This document shows positions 9,161-19,471 of a stretch of DNA of 64,000 bases, one piece after another. This stretch comes from Rhodoplanes sp. GTDB lineage: Bacteria > Pseudomonadota > Alphaproteobacteria > Rhizobiales > Xanthobacteraceae. Within the stretch, counting starts at the first letter, position 1. Each line of letters begins with the position of its first letter. The translations under genes were made by a program, and so were the position numbers. The stretch is taken from assembly GCF_013377085.1 (NCBI RefSeq), contig NZ_JACAAX010000010.1, forward strand, positions 1 through 64,000, written 5' to 3'. The notes below the pieces were generated by a model. It was not told the origin of the DNA. It did no database searches and was given only the letters and a program-made list of their open reading frames with translations.

Positions 9161-9255
9161 TCAGCAGCCGGCGCCGCTTGCTTTCCAAGAGCGGCGCGCA
9201 GGCTCGCGCCGATCCTCGTGTCCCGATCCTCGTGACGCGTGGCCCGTTGCCTGCG

Positions 9256-11328
9256 TTACCGTCCCTCCCTGGCCCACGTCAGGGCGAGGCTGCCGACCAG
9301 CAGCAGCAGGCCCAGGAGCCCGGCGAACATCGGCAGCACGCCGACGCCGCGCACCACGCTGGCCTCGCGCATCTTGAGGCCGATCCAGTTGTCGCCCTTG
9401 AAGGTCTCGGACGAGCGCACCGGCAGGACGCGCGGCAGATCGATCTCGGCGCCGGGACGCGACGACAGGCGACGCGCCGAGCCGCCGGTCGCCTCGAGCA
9501 GCGGGGAGAGCACGTCGGGCGTCGACGTCACCTCGGAGAACTCGCGCGGGTTGGGCGGCCCGACATTGACGAGCGCGGTCAGCTTGCCGTCGGCGGCGCG
9601 CCACAGGCCGAGCTCGTTCGCCTCGACGCTCTTGCGCCAGACGCCGGCATCGGCCGGATCGAGCTCGATCGTGCGGGTGGCGCCCGACGGCGCCGTCAGG
9701 GTCACGGGGGCCGCCGTCTCGGCCATGGTCTGGCGCTGGACGACGATCTCGCGGCCGCGCGCAAAGAGACGCAGCGCCTCCTCCTCGAGGTCTGGCTGCT
9801 TCATCAGCCAGTGCGACAGCCGGCGCAACAGGTCGATATGCGGGCCGCCGCCTTCGTAGCCGCGCGCCCACAACCAGATGTGATCCGACAAGAGCAGCGC
9901 GACACGCCCCTCGCCCTCGCGGGACAGCACCAAGAGCGGCTTGTCGTCGGGGCCCTTCATCACCGTCATGCCCTCGGTCGAGCGGGCGTCGACGATGCGG
10001 AACCAGCGGCTCCAGTGCGGCGGCTCGGCATTGGCGCCTTCGAGCGTGCGGGTGACCGGGTGGCGCTTGCCCACATCCGTCAGCGCCGCGCGGAACGCCT
10101 GCTCGGTGACGTTGCCGCTCGGCTCCGCCGGCAGGATCGATTCGAGCGGCGTGCGCCACAGGCTGGTCGGGCTCGCATAGTCGGGGCCGGCGGCCACCAG
10201 CACGGCGCCGCCGTCGCGCACATAGCGGGCGATGTTGTCGAAATAGATGATCGGCAGCACGCCCTGGCGGGCGTAGCGGTCGAAGATGATGAGCTGAAAC
10301 TCGTTGATCTTCTGCTGGAACAGCTCGCGGGTCGGAAACGCGATCAGCGACAGCTCGTTGATCGGCGTGCCGTCCTGTTTTTCAGGCGGCCTCAGGATGG
10401 TGAAGTGAACGAGGTCGACATTGGCGTCGGACTTGAGGAGATTGCGCCAGGTGCGCTCGCCGGCATGCGGCTCGCCCGACACCAGCAGCACGCGCAGCTT
10501 GTCGCGCACGCCGTCGATCGAGACGACGGCGCGATTGTTGAGGGCGGTGAGCTCCCCCTCGATCGGCGAGGCCTCGATCTCGACGATGTTCTGGCCGGGA
10601 TGCGGGATCGGCACCTGCACGCGCACCTGATCGCCGGACATCACGGTACGGCGCTCGACCGTCTCGCCGTCGCGGCTGATGCGGATTTGGGCCGGCCCGC
10701 GCGGCGCGCCGGAATCCTCGACCCGGAACACCACCACCTGCTGCTGGCCGACGATGCCGAAGCGTGGCGCCGAGAGCAGCACGACGCGGCGGTCGCGCTC
10801 GCCCGGATGGCCGGTGATCAGCGCATGCACGGGCGCCGAGAAGCCGAGCGCCCCGGTGTCGGCCGGCACGTCGTGGACGCGGCCGTCGGTCAGCATGATG
10901 GCGCCGGCGACCCGTTCGGGCGGCACGTCGGCAAGGGCTGCGCCGAGCGCCGAAAACAGCCTTGTGCCGTCGGTCTCGCCGTCGGCCTGACCGGCCTCGA
11001 CGGTGCGCAGCTCGAGACCCGGAATGCGCTGCAGCCGCTCGGTCAGCGCCACGCGCGCCGCCTCGGCCTGCGCGGCGCGGTCGCCAAATCCCTGGCTGGC
11101 GCTCTTGTCGACCACCATGACGGCGACCGACGACAGGGGCTCGCGGTCCTCGCGGGTGAGCGACGGATTGGCGAGCGCCGCGACCAGCAGCGCGAGCGCG
11201 ATGCCTCGCACGACCGCGCCGCGGCTGCGCGCCACCACGAGCAGCAGCACCACCGCGACGGCCGCGGCCAGCACGGCCCACAGCACGTAATCAGGAACAA
11301 GCGGCGCGAACGAGATCCCGAAGGTCAT
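9256..11328 (-). CDS. VWA/glutamine-amidotransferase-like membrane protein (MoxR operon)
   Basis: A 690-residue protein anchored by two N-terminal transmembrane helices (about 8-27 and 38-55) and one near the C-terminus (about 665-683). Just after the second helix, VVDKSAS matches a DxSxS metal site, so a VWA-like domain follows. The middle (about residues 235-430) resembles the class I glutamine-amidotransferase fold found in this family, without an obvious catalytic triad. It is the last gene of a minus-strand operon with MoxR, DUF58 and BatA/DUF4159 proteins, separated from the third gene by a palindromic repeat. Role in envelope or stress physiology is inferred from MoxR relatives. Confidence 0.75.
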   Translation of the reverse strand: MTFGISFAPLVPDYVLWAVLAAAVAVVLLLVVARSRGAVVRGIALALLVAALANPSLTREDREPLSSVAVMVVDKSASQGFGDRAAQAEAARVALTERLQRIPGLELRTVEAGQADGETDGTRLFSALGAALADVPPERVAGAIMLTDGRVHDVPADTGALGFSAPVHALITGHPGERDRRVVLLSAPRFGIVGQQQVVVFRVEDSGAPRGPAQIRISRDGETVERRTVMSGDQVRVQVPIPHPGQNIVEIEASPIEGELTALNNRAVVSIDGVRDKLRVLLVSGEPHAGERTWRNLLKSDANVDLVHFTILRPPEKQDGTPINELSLIAFPTRELFQQKINEFQLIIFDRYARQGVLPIIYFDNIARYVRDGGAVLVAAGPDYASPTSLWRTPLESILPAEPSGNVTEQAFRAALTDVGKRHPVTRTLEGANAEPPHWSRWFRIVDARSTEGMTVMKGPDDKPLLVLSREGEGRVALLLSDHIWLWARGYEGGGPHIDLLRRLSHWLMKQPDLEEEALRLFARGREIVVQRQTMAETAAPVTLTAPSGATRTIELDPADAGVWRKSVEANELGLWRAADGKLTALVNVGPPNPREFSEVTSTPDVLSPLLEATGGSARRLSSRPGAEIDLPRVLPVRSSETFKGDNWIGLKMREASVVRGVGVLPMFAGLLGLLLLVGSLALTWAREGR

Positions 11329-11375
11329 ACTGAGTCCTGACGGTTCCTTCGCGCGCCGGCGACTAAATATTCTCC

Positions 11376-11476
11376 GTCATTCCGGAAGCCGACCGAAGGT
11401 CGGCTGTCCGGAATCCATAACCCCTGTCTGTGAGTATGGATTCCGGGCTCGCCGCTACGCGGCGCCCCGGAATGAC
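11376..11476. repeat. Extragenic palindromic repeat, family A copy 2
   Basis: Inverted repeat with GTCATTCCGGAAGC and GGCGCCCCGGAATGAC as imperfect outer arms, and a CCATAACCCCTGTCTG...GTATGGATTCCGGG core shared with copies 4 and 5. It lies between the third and fourth genes of the MoxR operon, where a hairpin in the transcript could lower expression of the last gene or stabilise the upstream message. Confidence 0.75.
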
Positions 11477-11506
11477 CGGCTCTTCGGTTATACGGGGCGC
11501 AATCCA

Positions 11507-14335
11507 TCATTGTCCCAGCCGCTCGAGCAGCGCCGGGACGTGAACCTGGTCGGCCTTGTAGTTGCCGGTCAGGGCGTACATCACGATGTTGACGCCGGCC
11601 CGGAAGGCGTGCTCGCGCTGGCGCGGCTCGCCCGGCACCAGCGGCAGCAGCGCCTGCCCGTCGGGCCGCGTCGCCCAGGCGCCGGCGAGATCGTTGGACG
11701 TGATCAGGATCGACGAGACGCCGTCGCCGGCGCGCGCCGGCCGGCGATCCTCCGGCCCGTCCGGATCGGCGGCCGGCATCGCCTCGACCCACAGCCGCCC
11801 GGCCGTGAAGCGGCCCGGAAAGTCGCGCAGCAGGAAGAACGTCTTGGTCAGCACGTGCTCGCGCGGGATCGGCTCCAGCTCGGGAATGTCGAGCGAGGCG
11901 AGGATGCCGCGCAGCGCCACCATGCCGGGGCTCTGCGTCTCGGCACCCGGCGACGCCTCGACGGCGTCGCGGGTGTCGAACAGGATGGTGCCGCCCTGCT
12001 TCATGTAGGCGTCGACGCGGGCGAGCGCCTGCGCCGACGGCTTCGGCGCATCGGGCACGATCGGCCAGTAGATCAGCGGGAAGAAGGCGAGCTCGTCCCG
12101 GCCGAGATCGAGGCCGAGCGGCTCGCCGCCCTCCAGCGCGGTGCGCTGGGCCAGGAACACCGTGAGGCTCTGCAGGCCGGCCTTGCTGATCGCGTCGACC
12201 TCGGCATTGCCGGTCGCCACATAGGCGAGCCGCGTGCCCGAGGTGGCCTTGGCGGCGAAGGCGTCGGCGGCCGGATCGGGGCGCTTCGGATCTTCGGCGC
12301 GGGCGATCTGCGGCGCCGCCGCCAGCGCGATCGCGACGCCCAGAAGAATCGCGGCGGGCGCGCGGCGCCAGCCGGTCAGGCGGGCGAGACCGCCGGCGAG
12401 CCAGAACACGACGAGCGCATCGAGCAGCGCCAGCGCGACGGCGCCGAGGAAGATCGGCCCACGCAGGTCCTGCGGCTCGGTGGCGCGATACGGCTCCAGC
12501 CGGGCCGACAGCGGCGCGACGTCGAGCGGCTTCGGCCGGTCGGTTCCCAACAGCGTGTTGACCGCGACCAGGCCCTCGGGCGGCCCATAGAAGCCGGGCG
12601 GATTGTCGGCGGTAGCGCGGCCCGCGAAGCCTGCCGCGACCGGCCGGGCGGTCGGCGGCGGCGCCCCGAACACACCGTAACCGTCGAGCAGGCGGGTCGG
12701 CGCCACGGTCTCCTGGCCGCCGGCGGGCTGCGGGGCGACGTCGGGACCGACCGTCGCGCCGGACAGGCCGACGATGCGGCGGAGCATGTCGACGAAGGCG
12801 CCGGACAGCGGCAGATCGGACCAGCGGGTGTCGGCCGTGACGTGGAACAGCACCACGATCCCCTTGCCGCGCTTGGCGGCGGTGACGAGCGGGGTGCCGT
12901 CGGCGAGCGCCGCCCAGGTGTGATCGGCGAGGCTCGAATCCGGCTCGGCCAGCACCTGGCGGCTGACCGTGACGTCGTCGGGCACCATCAGGCCGGCGAA
13001 CGGACCCTCGTGCGAGAAGCTGGCGAGCCGCTGCGGCTGCTCCCAACTGAGACTGCCGCCGAGCACGCGGCCGCCGCGGCGCAGCCGCACCGGCACGAGA
13101 TCGTCGTCGGCGGCCGCCAGCCGCGGGCCGGCGAAGCGCACCAGCACACCGCCCTCCTCGACCCAGCGCGACAGCCTTTCGCGCGCCTCTCCGGCGACGT
13201 TGCCGACATCGGCCAGCACCATCATGGGCAAGCGCTGGTCGGCGAACTGGGTGACGGCCTCGGCGGGCGAGCCGCGCTCGGCCATGCGGGCGTCGGCGAA
13301 GGGCCCGAGCGCGCGAGCGAGATAGAACGTCGAGGCGAGCAGCGGCTGCGCCGTCTCGCTGGTCGAGCCGGTGACGACGCCGACGGTGCGGCGGCGCCAG
13401 CGCTTGTCGAGAAGCTGCACGGCACCGGCCGAGTGCTCGCCGGCGATCTCGAGCCGGGCAATGTCGTTGCGGATCTCGACCGGCAGGTCGAGCTTGGCCT
13501 CGGTCTCGCGGCCGCCGGACCCGAACGCATAGGCGGTCTCCCCGAGCGGCAGGCCGCGCAGATCGAGCGCCCGCACGGTGCCGGCCGTGCTTCCGTCGGC
13601 GTCGGCACGCAGGACTTTCACGGCGAGGCCGCCGGCCGCGTTGTCGACGCCGGCCAGCGCCAGCGCGGCGTGCACGCCGCCGTTCACCACCGTGACGGCA
13701 CGGCCTTGCGTCAGCTTGGCGAGGCCGGAGACGAACTCGTCGCCGCGGCCGAGATCGACGCCGTCGGAGAGCCACACGATCTCGGCCTCCGGCGCACCGG
13801 CGAGCAGGCGGCCGATGGCGGGCAGCGCGTCGGCGCGCTCGACCGCATGCGGCTTCGGCTTGATCAGGCGCAGCCGCGCGGCGGCGGCATCGGGCGTCTC
13901 GATGGAGAGGTCGCGGGTCGGGTCGGACAGCGGCACCAGGGCGACGCCGCGGCTGTCGGCCTGGGCGCGGGCGACCAGATCGGTCGCGGTCCGCAGCCGC
14001 GCATCGAACGTGGAGGCGGACGACCAGCCGTCGTCGATCAGCACGACCAGCGGCGCGCGGGCCGTGGCGGTCGACACCGGCGGATTCCACATCGGCCCGG
14101 CGGCCGCGAGGATCACCAGCGCCGCAAGCGTGAGCCGCAGCAATGTCAGCCACCACGGCGTGCGGGCCGGCGTCTCTTCCTTGGGGGCGATGTCGAACAG
14201 GAGGCGCGTCGGCGGAAAGTCGACCCGGCGCGGCCGCGGCGGCACCAGCCGCAGGAGCCACCACAGGATCGGCAGGCTGACGAGGCCGATCAGGATCAAC
14301 GGCTGGGCGAAGGCGAGCGGCAGCCCGGGGATCAT
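11507..14335 (-). CDS. BatA/DUF4159 domain membrane protein (MoxR operon)
   Basis: A 942-residue membrane protein. The first 95 residues match the N-terminal BatA domain: a helix around PLILIGLVSLPILWWLLRLV, then PPRPRRVDFPPTRLLFDI, then a second helix. A VWA-like region follows but has a degenerate metal site (LIDDGWSSAS), and two more helices lie near residues 610-670. The C-terminal 210 residues fit DUF4159 (LAYVATG, LIYWPIVPDAP, GGTILFDTRDA). Its start overlaps the stop of the DUF58 gene (ATGA), so translation is coupled. Probably an inner-membrane partner of the MoxR ATPase; the exact function is unknown. Confidence 0.8.
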   Translation of the reverse strand: MIPGLPLAFAQPLILIGLVSLPILWWLLRLVPPRPRRVDFPPTRLLFDIAPKEETPARTPWWLTLLRLTLAALVILAAAGPMWNPPVSTATARAPLVVLIDDGWSSASTFDARLRTATDLVARAQADSRGVALVPLSDPTRDLSIETPDAAAARLRLIKPKPHAVERADALPAIGRLLAGAPEAEIVWLSDGVDLGRGDEFVSGLAKLTQGRAVTVVNGGVHAALALAGVDNAAGGLAVKVLRADADGSTAGTVRALDLRGLPLGETAYAFGSGGRETEAKLDLPVEIRNDIARLEIAGEHSAGAVQLLDKRWRRRTVGVVTGSTSETAQPLLASTFYLARALGPFADARMAERGSPAEAVTQFADQRLPMMVLADVGNVAGEARERLSRWVEEGGVLVRFAGPRLAAADDDLVPVRLRRGGRVLGGSLSWEQPQRLASFSHEGPFAGLMVPDDVTVSRQVLAEPDSSLADHTWAALADGTPLVTAAKRGKGIVVLFHVTADTRWSDLPLSGAFVDMLRRIVGLSGATVGPDVAPQPAGGQETVAPTRLLDGYGVFGAPPPTARPVAAGFAGRATADNPPGFYGPPEGLVAVNTLLGTDRPKPLDVAPLSARLEPYRATEPQDLRGPIFLGAVALALLDALVVFWLAGGLARLTGWRRAPAAILLGVAIALAAAPQIARAEDPKRPDPAADAFAAKATSGTRLAYVATGNAEVDAISKAGLQSLTVFLAQRTALEGGEPLGLDLGRDELAFFPLIYWPIVPDAPKPSAQALARVDAYMKQGGTILFDTRDAVEASPGAETQSPGMVALRGILASLDIPELEPIPREHVLTKTFFLLRDFPGRFTAGRLWVEAMPAADPDGPEDRRPARAGDGVSSILITSNDLAGAWATRPDGQALLPLVPGEPRQREHAFRAGVNIVMYALTGNYKADQVHVPALLERLGQ

Positions 14336-15354
14336 GCGGACCTCGCTTGCGCGAGCACGTCGACGCCCGCACCGGCGTCGTCATCCGCCTGGGCGTCGGC
14401 GATCGCGGCGGCGTCGGGCGCCGGCTCGGCGCGGAGCGGGGCCGCACCGCTGCGGCCGACCGACAAGCGGGCATGGAGTTGCAGCATCAGGTCGGTCGCC
14501 GGCCGGTCGGTGCGGTGGACCACGAAGCTCCAGCCGATGCGGTCGGTCTCGGCGCGGATCTGGCTGCGGTGGAGCGCGACGCGCGCGGCGTAGTCCTCGC
14601 GCCAAGCCTCGGCGCGGCCGGCCGTGACGGAACCGAAACCTTCCGGCTCGACGAACTCGACCCGGCCCGAATACGGGAACGTCTCCTCGGCCGGATCGAC
14701 GATCTGCACCACATGGCCGTGCGCGCCGGCGGCACTGAGCTGCGCCAGGGTCTGGCGGATCTCGGCGATCGGGCTCCACAGGTCGGACAGCACCAGCACC
14801 TCGGAGAGCGGCGACGGCGAGAAGGCCGGCGGCAGGCTGGTGCGATCCATCGGATCGTGCAGAATCGCCTGCACCATCCGGTCGATCACGTTGCGGTTCG
14901 CCGTCACGGTCATCAGGCCCGGAATGCCGACGCGCTCGCCGCCCTGCACCAGCACCTCGCCGAGCGCCAGCGCCATCACCAGGCCGCGCTCCAGCTTGCT
15001 GTCGGTGGCGAGCTTCGAGCGGAACGCCATCGAGGGCGAGCGGTCCGGCCAGATCCATACCGTGTGGGCCGCCTCCCATTCGCGCTCGCGCACATAGAGA
15101 TGCTCGTCGCGCGCCGAACGGCGCCAGTCGACCCGCCCGGAGGATTCTCCCGAGACGAAGCGGCGGTACTGCCAGAAATTCTCGCCGGGCCCAGCCCGGC
15201 GGCGGCCGTGCAGCCCGTGGATGACGGTCGCGGCGACGCGGCGCGCCTCCAGCACCAGCCGCGGCATCACGGCCGCAAGGCTGCGACTCGACGCGCCGGC
15301 GCGGTCGAGCGCGAGACGTTCGGGCGACGGCGAGGCGGAGGGGGGTGCCGCCAT
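14332..15354 (-). CDS. DUF58 domain protein (MoxR-associated, VWA-like)
   Basis: A 340-residue soluble protein. The DUF58 signature appears as RRSARDEHLYVREREWE (about residues 79-95), soon followed by PDRSPSMAF, an intact DxSxS metal-ion site of a VWA-like fold. DUF58 proteins partner MoxR AAA+ ATPases in proteobacteria. The gene starts 5 bases after the MoxR stop and overlaps the next gene by 4 bases, so all are surely cotranscribed. Unlike the downstream partner, it has no transmembrane helix. Confidence 0.85.
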   Translation of the reverse strand: MAAPPSASPSPERLALDRAGASSRSLAAVMPRLVLEARRVAATVIHGLHGRRRAGPGENFWQYRRFVSGESSGRVDWRRSARDEHLYVREREWEAAHTVWIWPDRSPSMAFRSKLATDSKLERGLVMALALGEVLVQGGERVGIPGLMTVTANRNVIDRMVQAILHDPMDRTSLPPAFSPSPLSEVLVLSDLWSPIAEIRQTLAQLSAAGAHGHVVQIVDPAEETFPYSGRVEFVEPEGFGSVTAGRAEAWREDYAARVALHRSQIRAETDRIGWSFVVHRTDRPATDLMLQLHARLSVGRSGAAPLRAEPAPDAAAIADAQADDDAGAGVDVLAQARSA

Positions 15355-15359
15355 CGGGC

Positions 15360-16364
<1,005 letters not shown>

Positions 16365-16591
16365 TCGGTACTCCTCGATCCCGATCCGTCGGGGTTCACA
16401 CCGGCGGTCGCCGGCCTGCCATGCATCAACCACGCCAGCCGGCTGTTGCGCCCGGCCGTTCCCTCTCACACCTATGCACCATAGGCTATCGGGATGAGTC
16501 GGGGCCCGGCAACGGCCCATCACGATCCCGCGACCCCTCCGGGTCGCACGATCCCGCCGTCGCGGGTGCGTCTCACAGGGTAAGTCGAACC

Positions 16592-17227
16592 GTGGCGAAG
16601 GAAGGGCGGACCGGCGAAGGACAGACCGGCGGCCGATTCGAGGCGCTGGCCGGCACGGTGCGGGCTGCGGCCGAGCGCGGCCCACCGCCCGTGCACCTGT
16701 GGAATCCGCCCGACTGCGGCGACATCGACCTGCGCATCGCCGCCGACGGCACCTGGTTCTATCAGCGTAGCCCGATCGGGCGGCTCGCTTTGGTCAAGCT
16801 GTTCGCCTCGGTGCTGCGGCGGGACGGCGACCGCTACGTGCTGGTCACCCCGGTCGAGAAATGCGGCATCACGGTCGACGACGCCCCCTTCCTGGCGGTC
16901 GAGATGGCGCGCGAGCCCGCCGGCGAGGCGACCGCCCCGGTGCTGCGCTTCCGCACCAATGTCGACGACTGGGTGACGTGCGACGCCGAGCATGCGCTGC
17001 GCTTCGAGCCGGAGGCCGGCACGGGCGGGCTGAAACCCTACCTGCATGTCCGGCGCGGACTGTGGGCCAAGGTGGTGCGGCCGCTGTATTACGACCTGGT
17101 CGAGCTCGGCGAGGAGCGTGAGGTCGACGGCCATCGCATGTTCGGGGTGGCGTCTGGCGACGCCTTCTTTCCGATGACGCCGGCCGACACGCTGAAAGAT
17201 CACGCCGCAAAGGACAGCCCGCCATGA
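16592..17227 (+). CDS. DUF1285 domain protein
   Basis: A protein of about 211 residues matching DUF1285: HLWNPPDCGDIDLRIAADG, then GTWFYQRSPIGR and later LRFRTNVDDWVTCDAEH. GTG at 16592 is the best start, as the upstream frame (from 16421) reads as intergenic DNA; the ribosome site (AGGGTAAG) is weak. Its stop overlaps the next gene's start (ATGA), so it is coupled to a NUDIX gene. The DUF1285 fold is known, the function is not. This neighbourhood, divergent from moxR, is common in Rhizobiales. Confidence 0.82.
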   Translation: MAKEGRTGEGQTGGRFEALAGTVRAAAERGPPPVHLWNPPDCGDIDLRIAADGTWFYQRSPIGRLALVKLFASVLRRDGDRYVLVTPVEKCGITVDDAPFLAVEMAREPAGEATAPVLRFRTNVDDWVTCDAEHALRFEPEAGTGGLKPYLHVRRGLWAKVVRPLYYDLVELGEEREVDGHRMFGVASGDAFFPMTPADTLKDHAAKDSPP

Positions 17228-17889
17228 CGGCGATCGAGCCGGCCGACCCGCTGACGCTGAGCGAGGCGTTCTTCGCGCGGGCGCGCGAAAAGCTCGACAT
17301 GGCGGTGCCGACGGCCCTGACCGACCCGAGCCAGCCGGCGACCCGCGGCGACATCGACCTCGACCCCGAGCTGTGGGCGAGGGCCGAGGCGATCCCGGCG
17401 CGGCCCGCCGCCGTGCTGATCGGCGTGGTCGACCGGCCCGAGCCCGGCGTCATCCTCACCCAGCGCACCACCAGCCTGCCCAACCATGCCGGGCAGATCG
17501 CCTTTCCGGGCGGCAAGATCGAGCCGGAGGACGAAACCCCGCTCGCCGCCGCACTGCGCGAGGCCGAGGAGGAGATCGGGCTCGACCGGCATCTCGTCGA
17601 TCCGATCGGCTATCTCGACCTCTACTGCACGTTCTCGGGCTTCCGCATCCTGCCGGTGGTGTCGCGGGTCCGCCCCGGCTATGCCCTCACCCTCAATGCG
17701 GGCGAGGTGGAGGACGCCTTCGAGGTGCCGCTCGCCTTCCTGATGGACGCCCAGAACCACGCCTTGCACAGCCGCGACTGGAAGGGCCTGAAGCGCCGGT
17801 TCTACGTGATGCCCTACCAGGAGCGGTACATCTGGGGCGTCACCGCGGGAATCCTCCGCAATCTCTACGAACGGGTGTACGAGAGATGA
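17224..17889 (+). CDS. NUDIX hydrolase, CoA pyrophosphatase-like
   Basis: A 221-residue NUDIX protein. It carries the UPF0035-type motif LTQRTTSLPNHAGQI directly before the Nudix box (FPGGKIEPED to REAEEEIGL, about residues 96-121), the pairing that marks NudL/PCD1-like CoA pyrophosphatases. These cut coenzyme A to 4'-phosphopantetheine and 3',5'-ADP. The first 65 residues are less conserved. Translation is coupled to the DUF1285 gene by a 4-base overlap, and a small membrane protein and cca follow. Confidence 0.88.
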   Translation: MTAIEPADPLTLSEAFFARAREKLDMAVPTALTDPSQPATRGDIDLDPELWARAEAIPARPAAVLIGVVDRPEPGVILTQRTTSLPNHAGQIAFPGGKIEPEDETPLAAALREAEEEIGLDRHLVDPIGYLDLYCTFSGFRILPVVSRVRPGYALTLNAGEVEDAFEVPLAFLMDAQNHALHSRDWKGLKRRFYVMPYQERYIWGVTAGILRNLYERVYER

Positions 17890-17929
17890 CGGGCTCCCCG
17901 CCGGAGCCGCAAGGCTGTACCGTCGTGCC

Positions 17930-18193
17930 ATGATCCGCCCTGTCTTCACCGAGATCGCCCTCTTCCTCACCCCGTTCGTGCTGTACGCGCTGTTCCTGGT
18001 GGCGACGCGCACGGGCCTGCTCGACGCCAGCGCCTGGCGGCCGCCGGTGGTCGGCTGGCTGACGCTCGCCGCGCTCGGCCTGCTGATCTTGAGCTTCGTC
18101 GTGATGGCGCAGTTCGGCGGGGTGCCGCCGAACTCGACCTATGTGCCGGCCCATATGGAGAACGGCCGGTTCGTGCCGGGCAGTACCGAATGA
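17930..18193 (+). CDS. Small DUF6111-like membrane protein
   Basis: An 87-residue protein with two predicted transmembrane helices (about 7-26 and 39-61) and a short C-terminal tail containing VPPNSTYVPAHMENGR, a segment conserved in the alphaproteobacterial family that sits between the NUDIX gene and cca. It is probably an inner-membrane protein. No function is known. It ends 13 bases before cca, so the five genes from DUF1285 to the TauE homologue likely form one operon. Confidence 0.75.
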   Translation: MIRPVFTEIALFLTPFVLYALFLVATRTGLLDASAWRPPVVGWLTLAALGLLILSFVVMAQFGGVPPNSTYVPAHMENGRFVPGSTE

Positions 18194-18206
18194 CACCGGG
18201 GCGGCC

Positions 18207-19466
18207 ATGACGACCGCTCCGCCGCGGCTGCCGGCGGCCGGCTGGCTCGACGCCGAACCGCTGGCCGGCGTGCTGGCGGCGCTCGACCGCGACGGCGAGG
18301 AGGCCCGCGTCGTCGGCGGCGCCGTGCGCAACACGCTGCTGGGCGAGCCGCCCGGCGACATCGACATCGCCACCACGGCGACGCCCGAGGAGGTGATGCG
18401 CCGGGCGGTCGCGGCTGGTTTCAAGGCGGTACCGACCGGTATCGACCACGGCACCGTGACGATCGTGGCGGCCAGCCGGCCCTTCGAGGTGACGACGCTG
18501 CGCGAGGACGTCGAGACCTTCGGCCGCAAGGCGACGGTCGCCTTCGGGCGCGACTGGACGACCGACGCCTGGCGGCGCGACTTCACCATGAACGCCCTCT
18601 CGGTGTCGCCCGACGGCACCCTGCACGATCCGGTCGGCGGCCTGCCCGACATCGCCGCGCGGCGGGTGCGCTTCATCGGCGAGCCGGCCAGACGGATCGC
18701 CGAGGACCATCTGCGCATCCTGCGCTTCTTCCGCTTCCATGCCTTCTACGGCAACGGCGCCTTCGACCCGCCGAGCCTCAAAGCCTGCATCGTCGCCCGC
18801 GAAAGCCTGCGCGGCCTGTCGCGCGAGCGAGTCCGCATGGAGACGCTCAAGCTGCTGATCGCGCCGGCCGCCGCCACGACGCTTCAGGTGATGGCCGAGA
18901 CCGGCATCCTCCAGCTCGTGCTCGGCGGCATCGGCCGGCCGTGGGATTTTGCCGCCATGGTGTCGCGCGAGGCGGCACTCGACCAGCCTCCCGACACGAC
19001 GCGGCGTCTCGCGGCCCTCGCGGTGCTGGTCGAGGAGGACGCCGAGCGGCTGCACGAGCGGCTGCGGCTCACCAATGCGGAGCACCGCCGCCTCGCCGCG
19101 ATGGCGCGTCAGTGGCGGCGCCTCGGCACGACGACCAGCGAGGCGGCGGCGCGTGCCCTGCTCTACGGGCTCGGCCCGGACGCTTATGTCGATCGCGTGC
19201 TGCTCGCCTGGAGCCGGGCCGGCTCCGCGGCGGCGGACGATCCGGCCTGGCGCCTGCTCGCCACCCTGCCGGTGCGCTGGCACGCGCCGCGTTTCCCGCT
19301 GCGCGCCAGCGCCTTCATGGCGTACGGCCTCGCCGGCCCGGCGCTCGGCGCCGCCATGAAGGAGGCCGAGGCGGCCTGGATAGAGGCCGGCTTCCCGGCC
19401 GACCGCGCCGCGCTCGACCGGCTGGTTCACGCCATCGCGGCCCGCGCCGACCGCCGGCCGGACTGA
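18207..19466 (+). CDS. cca: CCA tRNA nucleotidyltransferase
   Basis: A 419-residue class II nucleotidyltransferase / poly(A) polymerase family enzyme. Motifs: VGGAVRNTLLG and GDIDIATTATPEE (catalytic DxD of the polymerase head), then RRDFTMNALSV with the RRD element, and EDHLRILRFFRFHAFYG for nucleotide binding. It adds or repairs the 3'-CCA end of tRNA. ATG at 18207 begins the protein just upstream of the conserved head; the frame further upstream overlaps the preceding gene. It could instead be a poly(A) polymerase I-like enzyme, but the short form and context favour CCA addition. Confidence 0.9.
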   Translation: MTTAPPRLPAAGWLDAEPLAGVLAALDRDGEEARVVGGAVRNTLLGEPPGDIDIATTATPEEVMRRAVAAGFKAVPTGIDHGTVTIVAASRPFEVTTLREDVETFGRKATVAFGRDWTTDAWRRDFTMNALSVSPDGTLHDPVGGLPDIAARRVRFIGEPARRIAEDHLRILRFFRFHAFYGNGAFDPPSLKACIVARESLRGLSRERVRMETLKLLIAPAAATTLQVMAETGILQLVLGGIGRPWDFAAMVSREAALDQPPDTTRRLAALAVLVEEDAERLHERLRLTNAEHRRLAAMARQWRRLGTTTSEAAARALLYGLGPDAYVDRVLLAWSRAGSAAADDPAWRLLATLPVRWHAPRFPLRASAFMAYGLAGPALGAAMKEAEAAWIEAGFPADRAALDRLVHAIAARADRRPD

Positions 19467-19471
19467 GCCCC

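Noticed and set aside
8359-14593. Very long open frames on the plus strand opposite the MoxR operon
   Set aside because: They run antisense to well-supported genes, have Arg/His/Gln-rich low-complexity content and no domain or ribosome site. This is expected in high-GC DNA.
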